Below, one piece after another: positions 6,977 to 10,911 of a stretch of 10,911 nt of DNA (positions are counted from its first letter, which is position 1; every line of letters starts with the position of its first letter). This stretch comes from Chloroflexi bacterium RBG_13_53_26 (lineage in GTDB: Bacteria > Chloroflexota > Dehalococcoidia > UBA2247 > RBG-13-53-26). The notes below the pieces were generated by a model, which saw only the letters and a program-made list of their open reading frames with translations, was not told where the DNA came from and made no database searches. The position numbers and the translations under genes were made by a program. The stretch spans positions 1-10,911 of the forward strand of contig MGMW01000002.1 in assembly GCA_001795035.1 (NCBI GenBank), written 5' to 3'.

Positions 6977-8274
6977 GGTAGCGTACCATAAGTTGTGTAA
7001 ATTGGTAGGGAATAGACAAGGGCGTATCCTTTCAGTGAAGTGAAGAGTAAAGAGAAAGGAGGAACGCCCTGTGGTACAGGTCAAAGGCCTGACCGAACTG
7101 ACATTAGAGGATTTGTGGCGAGAGGTCAAATGGCAATCGGAGGATTGGTGGGAGGAGATAGAGGCTAGCCAGCTAAGAGTGGTGAAAGCCATTCTCGAAG
7201 GTAGCCTGGAAGAAGAGCTGGTGGCACAGCTTCAGGCAGGAAGATACAAGAGGTCTAGATCCAGGAGGAGCTATCGGAATGGCCATTATGAAAGGAGCTT
7301 CTCGACGAAGTACGGAGTGATCAAGGCACTGAGAGTACCGAGGGCCAGGGAGAGTTATCCCTCTGAGGTTCTTCCCCGTTACAGACGTCGCCAAGATCAG
7401 GTGGATAAGATGATCCGGGAGATGTTCCTCTCTGGAGTAAGCACCAGGAGAGTCGGGGAGGTGCTGACCACAGTGAGAGGTGAGAAGGTTAGCCCTCAGA
7501 CAGTCTCCCGGGTACTCCGCGGCTTGGACAGGGAAGTACAGCTTTTCTGGCGAAGACCGCTGGCTGATATCTACCCCTACCTTTTTCTGGATGGCATCAG
7601 CCTCAAGGTCAAGGGGGCCGTGGGTCGGTATAGGAGGCAGATTCTGTGTGCTTATGGCATAAGGAGGGACGGAAAGAGGGAGATCATCAGCTTTTGCCAG
7701 GGTACCGACGAGAGCGAAGCCAAATGGGAAGCCTTCCTGAGGGATATGTACGATAGGGGGCTGGTGGGACAAAAGATGCGGCTGATCACCACAGACGGAT
7801 GCCCGGGACTACACCAGGCCTTGGACACCGTCTATCCCTATGTCCATAGGCAAAGATGCTGGGCACACAAGCTGAGAAACGTGGCCAACAGACTACCCAA
7901 GCGAGACCAGAAGGACTGCACAAAGCAGGCATCTCTAATCTATCAGGCAGAAAACAGACGAGAGGCATTGAAGAGATACCGTGAGTGGGAATCCCGGTGG
8001 CGGCATAGGCATCCAGAAGCTGTGGGTTGCCTGCGAAAGGACCTGGATGAACTCCTCATCTTCCTGGATGTCCCTGCAGAGCACAGAGTGAAGGTGCGCA
8101 CCACCAACGTCATAGAGAGATCATTCCGGGAAGTGCGACGGCGCACTCGTCCAATGAGCTGCTTCACCAATACCGCCAGCGTCAATCGTATTATCTACGG
8201 AGTCATAAGCTACCTGAACCAACACTGGAAGGAGAAGCCCTTGCCCGAATTTACACAAGAATGTTGACACTACC
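6977..8274 (+). mobile_element. Complete IS256-family insertion sequence (1298 bp)
   Basis: The ends are imperfect inverted repeats of 27 bp (6977-7003 and 8248-8274). Both read GGTAGnGT, then 8 unrelated bases, then TTGTGTAAATT, so 18 of 27 positions match. The element is flanked by the perfect direct repeat GCCGTGGG (6969-6976 and 8275-8282). It holds one intact transposase gene, and its length is normal for the family. Intact ends, duplication and ORF suggest a fairly recent insertion and possibly an active element. It landed between the ERG2-like gene and the promoter of the structured leader, with no sign of a broken gene. Confidence 0.92.
7071..8267 (+). CDS. IS256-family (mutator-type) transposase
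   Basis: This DDE transposase cuts and joins the element's ends. It has 398 residues, the typical family length, and starts at GTG with a strong SD (AAAGGAGG) 8 nt upstream. The catalytic residues are visible: D174 in LFLDGISLK, D242 in LITTDGCPG and E349 in TTNVIERSFREVRRRTRP, with the family's RCWAHKLRN block at 262-270 between the second D and the E. An N-terminal basic region with YRNGHYER (68-75) is normal for this group. The stop codon (8265-8267) lies inside the right inverted repeat. No frameshift or internal stop was seen, so it is probably functional. It is the only plus-strand gene in the window. Confidence 0.97.
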   Translation: MVQVKGLTELTLEDLWREVKWQSEDWWEEIEASQLRVVKAILEGSLEEELVAQLQAGRYKRSRSRRSYRNGHYERSFSTKYGVIKALRVPRARESYPSEVLPRYRRRQDQVDKMIREMFLSGVSTRRVGEVLTTVRGEKVSPQTVSRVLRGLDREVQLFWRRPLADIYPYLFLDGISLKVKGAVGRYRRQILCAYGIRRDGKREIISFCQGTDESEAKWEAFLRDMYDRGLVGQKMRLITTDGCPGLHQALDTVYPYVHRQRCWAHKLRNVANRLPKRDQKDCTKQASLIYQAENRREALKRYREWESRWRHRHPEAVGCLRKDLDELLIFLDVPAEHRVKVRTTNVIERSFREVRRRTRPMSCFTNTASVNRIIYGVISYLNQHWKEKPLPEFTQEC

Positions 8275-8282
8275 GCCGTGGG
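8275..8282. repeat. Target-site duplication, right copy
   Basis: GCCGTGGG directly follows the right inverted repeat and is identical to the left copy at 6969-6976. Removing the element plus one copy restores an uninterrupted intergenic sequence. Confidence 0.85.
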
Positions 8283-8435
8283 AGAATGATTTATGGCTTC
8301 TAGGGCAATGTACGATACAATCTGCTGGGGATGGAAGCCGGGATGCGAATTGAAGGATTGGAGTATGGAAGTGTGAAAGGATCAGAGTACTGTTTTGCTG
8401 AATTCTGTAAGCAGCCGGTACTTCAATTCCTAGGG

Positions 8436-8993
8436 CTATAGCTTTCCTTTCAGAATCTCCTTCATTAGTATTCTACTGTAGTCCCAGAATTGCTGGCGCA
8501 TACTTCTGAAATCGAGGGTGGTTACTGTGCTACCGAGTACTCCGAATGGAAGCATCTGAGGTATGAATCCCCTGGCGTATTTAAGCATCCACGTGCGGGG
8601 TTTCATACGGTAGCCTTTGTCGGTGCCTCTGCGAAGGTAGGCCATGTCTCCGGGTTTGTAGATGGCGGGTTCGAACTGGCCTTGCGTATAGCACCACATT
8701 TCTCCATCCAGAACGATGTCGTACACGTCAGCCCAATACCGCCCTGAGTATCCTCCTGTAGGAATGGGTGTGCCAAAGAAGATAAGATACTCCGACATTG
8801 AGCCGTAGAGTACAGTGAGCATGCCCATGGCACCGCCTGCGACGTTAAAGATCCATCTCCTCTTGCTCGGTATGCGGCCTGGGCATCGCTTATCCAGCGC
8901 ATCGGAGATTGCTTCGAATTTCTCTTCCAGTGGCAAATCGAGGTTCTGCTTGCATGTCTCCTGCAATAGATCAGGATCAAAGATATATGCCAT
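8436..8993 (-). CDS. ERG2 / sigma-1 receptor-like protein
   Basis: The 185-residue product resembles fungal C-8 sterol isomerase ERG2 and the animal sigma-1 receptor along nearly its whole length. Recognisable blocks are IFNVAGGAMG (48-57), GSMSEYLIFFGT (64-75), YSGRYWADVYDIVLDGE (82-98), YKPGD (112-116), WMLKYARGFIP (135-145) and STVTTLDF (155-162). The fold is a cupin-like barrel with C-terminal membrane-facing helices. D92 aligns with D126 of the human sigma-1 receptor. At the position of its E172, the ligand-binding and ERG2 catalytic glutamate, this protein has K138 (codon AAA). Histidines I recall at two other family positions are Y here (Y63, Y82). The N-terminal membrane anchor of eukaryotic members is absent. 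An SD (GAGGAG) precedes the ATG at 8993, and a promoter lies at 9083-9111. Sterol isomerase activity should not be assumed. Confidence 0.88.
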   Translation of the reverse strand: MAYIFDPDLLQETCKQNLDLPLEEKFEAISDALDKRCPGRIPSKRRWIFNVAGGAMGMLTVLYGSMSEYLIFFGTPIPTGGYSGRYWADVYDIVLDGEMWCYTQGQFEPAIYKPGDMAYLRRGTDKGYRMKPRTWMLKYARGFIPQMLPFGVLGSTVTTLDFRSMRQQFWDYSRILMKEILKGKL

Positions 8994-9082
8994 TACCTCT
9001 CCTCATGCTGTTGGTCACTCTGAGATCTCTCGCTTGAGATGAAAGTTCACGGTGTTGTTGCATAATGACTGCTTGAGCATGG

Positions 9083-9111
9083 ATGATATGCCTGTCGTGG
9101 CCTGCTGTCAA
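9083..9111 (-). promoter_or_regulatory. Sigma-70-like promoter for the ERG2-like gene
   Basis: On the minus strand a perfect -35 box TTGACA (9106-9111) and a -10 box TATCAT (9083-9088, 5/6 of consensus) are separated by 17 nt. Transcription would start near 9076, leaving a leader of about 83 nt before the ATG at 8993. The gene therefore seems to be transcribed separately from metV-metF. Confidence 0.6.
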
Positions 9112-9264
9112 GGTTCTTCATGAGGGATTCGAATTATGTTTCTGGCTTCCTGTCAGATTGGAGCAAAAGACAGAGGCGCGGATGAAGAAGTCCTGGACAA
9201 TAGATACCATAAATTGCCCCCAATTGCAGGAGGTAGTGTGTTATGGAAACACGGAGCCGTTATT
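9112..9264. other. Gap between metF and the ERG2-like promoter
   Basis: Together with the promoter and leader this belongs to a gap of about 290 bp downstream of metF. Overlapping short frames exist on the plus strand but lack an SD and any recognisable protein features. Nothing else was seen here. Confidence 0.3.
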
Positions 9265-9299
9265 TGGCTCAGGAATCCAATCATCGGCCTCCTGAGCCA
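9265..9299 (-). terminator. Perfect 10-bp inverted repeat across the metF stop codon
   Basis: TGGCTCAGGA (9265-9274) is exactly complementary to TCCTGAGCCA (9290-9299). The 15-nt loop contains the metF stop codon (9281-9283). There is no clear T-run on either side, so it is not a classical intrinsic terminator. It could stabilise the 3' end of the mRNA or be a weak terminator for metV-metF. Confidence 0.4.
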
Positions 9300-10210
9300 G
9301 GTACATGGGTTGTGTTGTCCACAGAAAGCCCGGCTGCTGCCAGGATATCTGGAACCACTTCTTCTTTGCCGATAGCCATTATGTGGACTCCGTCGCATAC
9401 TGAACTGTTTTTCAACTCTGCGATCATCCGTCCAGCTATCTCAATGCCCTTGTTGAGCGCCCCTCCCTTGGGTACGCTGGCAAGCTCATCAATCAGATTC
9501 TTGGGGACGAAGATACCAGGCACATTCTCGTTCATGTACTTTGCCATCCTGGCTGATACAAGCAGGACTATCCCTGCCAAAACCTTGACTCGGAACTGAC
9601 GGGCATGCTTCATGAACTTGCTGAAGTTATCCAGATCGTACACTGCCTGGGTTTGGAAGAATTCGGCGCCAGCCTCCACTTTCTTTTCGAATTTTATCAA
9701 CTGGGGTTCCAGCGGGTGTGCCTCAGGGGTGACGATGGCCCCGGCACAGAATTTCACTGCGCCGTCAAGATCATTTCCTCCAAGGTCCTTGCCCGACTCC
9801 ATATGATGCACTGCTCTAAGCAACTGGACTGAATCGAACTCGAAGACGTCTGCAGCCTGTTTATGATCGCCAACCACGATTGAATCCCCGGTAAGGCAAA
9901 GGACGTTTCTTATACCTCTGGTGTATGCCAGGAGGAGCTCACCTTGCAGAGCCATCTGGTTGCGGTCACGGCAGGTCATTTGAAGGATGGGCTCACCTCC
10001 CTGCTCTTTGACGTGCAGGCAGCCGCCGATTGAAGGAAAGCGCATCACTGAACTCTGGTGGTCGGTGACGTTTATAGCGTCAACTTTGTCTTTGAGGATG
10101 TCAATGTGGTGACACATCTTCTCGATGTTGGTTCCCTTTGGAGGGCCTATCTCACTGGTCACCACGAATTTGCCAGAGTTGAGAACTTCTTTGAAGCTTT
10201 GCCCAGTCAT
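9281..10210 (-). CDS. metF: Methylenetetrahydrofolate reductase, MetF-type
   Basis: MetF is the flavin-dependent reductase that converts 5,10-methylene- to 5-methyl-tetrahydrofolate, here probably for the methyl branch of the Wood-Ljungdahl pathway and for methionine. The TIM-barrel family motifs are present: SEIGPPKGT near the N-terminus (the glutamate corresponds to E28 of E. coli MetF), LCLTGDS (the aspartate to D120) and FFQTQAVYD (the glutamine to Q183). Length is about 309 residues, normal. I prefer the ATG at 10210, which has GAGGAG (10217-10222) 6 nt upstream. An earlier ATG at 10228 overlaps the metV stop as ATGA, lacks an SD and would give 315 residues. The neighbouring metV gene supplies the partner subunit. 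The stop codon lies within a hairpin loop. Confidence 0.94.
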   Translation of the reverse strand: MTGQSFKEVLNSGKFVVTSEIGPPKGTNIEKMCHHIDILKDKVDAINVTDHQSSVMRFPSIGGCLHVKEQGGEPILQMTCRDRNQMALQGELLLAYTRGIRNVLCLTGDSIVVGDHKQAADVFEFDSVQLLRAVHHMESGKDLGGNDLDGAVKFCAGAIVTPEAHPLEPQLIKFEKKVEAGAEFFQTQAVYDLDNFSKFMKHARQFRVKVLAGIVLLVSARMAKYMNENVPGIFVPKNLIDELASVPKGGALNKGIEIAGRMIAELKNSSVCDGVHIMAIGKEEVVPDILAAAGLSVDNTTHVPGSGGR

Positions 10211-10224
10211 AGTCTGCTCCTCAC

Positions 10225-10869
10225 TCATGAGATTTTGGTCATTCGTGGTCTAGGTATGACATGTGAGTTCCTTGGAGGTTGGTACTTCCGCATGACGTCG
10301 AGTCGCCCCTGAGTCTTCAAGCGTTCATAGATGAGAGTCCAAGCGCAATTCTTTGTCCTGTCAATTTCGCATTTACCGTCATTGGTGCCGCCGCACGGAC
10401 CGTTCAACAGGTGTTTGTGGCATGTCGTAACAGGACAGATGCCGCCAGTGAAACCTAGAACGCAATGACCACACTGGGCGCAAACCTCATGGAAGCTGCC
10501 AGGATCCTCCTCGAGGCCAATGAACAGGGTATCCACTGCTGGAATCACAGGCTTGTTGATATACCCAGCTAGCCTATGTACTCCCAGAGCGCAGCTCATG
10601 ACCATGACACAATGTGCATTAGAAATAGCACCGTTGCTTTCCTTGAGAGACACATCAGTCATCTCGTCGCAGGCAATGGGAATTACGGTCCAGCCAGTGA
10701 CCATCTTGCCCAACCCCTGGAGATGCTCCTTCATATTCAAGACCTCTTCCCTACCTCCCGTCTTGGTCATAGTGGCACATGTACCGCAACCAACAAGGTA
10801 TATTCTGTCCATGCCCTCCAATTGCCGCTCAATCTCTTCAAGAGGCTTCTGTCTGGTAATAGATTTCAT
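10225..10869 (-). CDS. metV: MetV-type zinc / cysteine-rich subunit of methylenetetrahydrofolate reductase
   Basis: This 214-residue protein matches the MetV family (MTHFR_C-type domain), the small subunit that pairs with MetF in acetogens and related anaerobes and is thought to link it to other electron donors. It is cysteine-rich: C28 and C31 in LVGCGTCATMTKTGG, then C130, C133 and C136 (CAQCGHC), C145, C150, C159 (NGPCGGTNDGKC), C167 and C175. This arrangement would bind zinc or an iron-sulfur cluster. The ATG at 10869 has a good SD (GGAGGG, 10875-10880) 5 nt upstream. The stop touches the metF start region, indicating co-translation. Its start overlaps the stop of a possible upstream frame by 4 bp (ATGA). 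The family call is confident; the exact electron donor is not visible in the window. Confidence 0.93.
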   Translation of the reverse strand: MKSITRQKPLEEIERQLEGMDRIYLVGCGTCATMTKTGGREEVLNMKEHLQGLGKMVTGWTVIPIACDEMTDVSLKESNGAISNAHCVMVMSCALGVHRLAGYINKPVIPAVDTLFIGLEEDPGSFHEVCAQCGHCVLGFTGGICPVTTCHKHLLNGPCGGTNDGKCEIDRTKNCAWTLIYERLKTQGRLDVMRKYQPPRNSHVIPRPRMTKIS

Positions 10870-10911
10870 CCTAGCCCTCCAAAGTGAACCGTATCCCCCT
10901 CAATCGTCTTC
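10866..10911 (-). CDS. Possible C-terminus of an upstream gene (partial)
   Basis: One minus-strand frame reads in from the right edge as KTIEGDTVHFGGLG and then stops at a TGA that overlaps the metV ATG by 4 bp (ATGA). That is the usual layout of a translationally coupled operon, so an upstream gene probably ends here. Only 14 residues are visible and the product cannot be identified. A second frame is also open until a TAG just before metV, so the choice rests only on the overlap pattern. Confidence 0.35.
   Translation of the reverse strand, partial: KTIEGDTVHFGGLG

Noticed and set aside
7173..7772. Long open frame of about 199 residues on the minus strand
   Set aside because: It lies wholly antisense to the intact IS256 transposase, is Pro/Ser/His-rich with no recognisable motif, and is a frame shadow.
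8347..8429. 9-bp inverted repeat GAATTGAAG / CTTCAATTC downstream of the ERG2-like gene
   Set aside because: The arms are about 65 nt apart with no T-run and no supporting structure, so chance is likely.

Overview
The window looks like a bacterial chromosome segment from an anaerobe that uses the Wood-Ljungdahl pathway. The main clue is the metV-metF pair at the right end, typical of acetogens and of Dehalococcoidia-type Chloroflexota. The phylum is an inference from gene content. Strong Shine-Dalgarno (SD) sequences and sigma-70-like promoters show that it is bacterial. Every native gene lies on the minus strand; only the transposase of an inserted IS element is on the plus strand.

From right to left, which is the direction of transcription: (1) about 10.9 to 9.3 kb holds the last few codons of an unidentified gene, then metV and metF. 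These are probably one translationally coupled unit making methylenetetrahydrofolate reductase for the methyl branch. (2) 8.99 to 8.44 kb is a single gene with its own consensus-like promoter. It encodes a protein of the fungal ERG2 / animal sigma-1 receptor fold family, which is unusual in bacteria. The usual conserved pocket glutamate is a lysine here. (3) 8.27 to 6.98 kb is an intact IS256-family element with imperfect terminal inverted repeats and a perfect 8-bp target duplication. (4) 6.96 to 6.42 kb is a compact unit: a strong minus-strand promoter, about 210 nt of structured leader with competing inverted repeats, an intrinsic terminator, and then an ORF for a small two-helix membrane protein. 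This looks like an attenuated gene or a free-standing small RNA. (5) 6.33 to 1.70 kb is a promoter with a leader of about 280 nt, then glgE and glgB, two enzymes of the GlgE route that builds branched alpha-glucan from maltose-1-phosphate. (6) 1.47 kb to the left edge is an ABC exporter: an ATPase whose end overlaps the start of an ABC-2 permease, which is cut by the window edge.

The gene sets are separate functional modules: C1 metabolism, storage or capsular glucan, and drug or lipid export. The items most worth following are the ERG2-like protein with its altered pocket and the structured leader at 6.69 to 6.93 kb. No CRISPR array, tRNA, rRNA or phage genes were seen.
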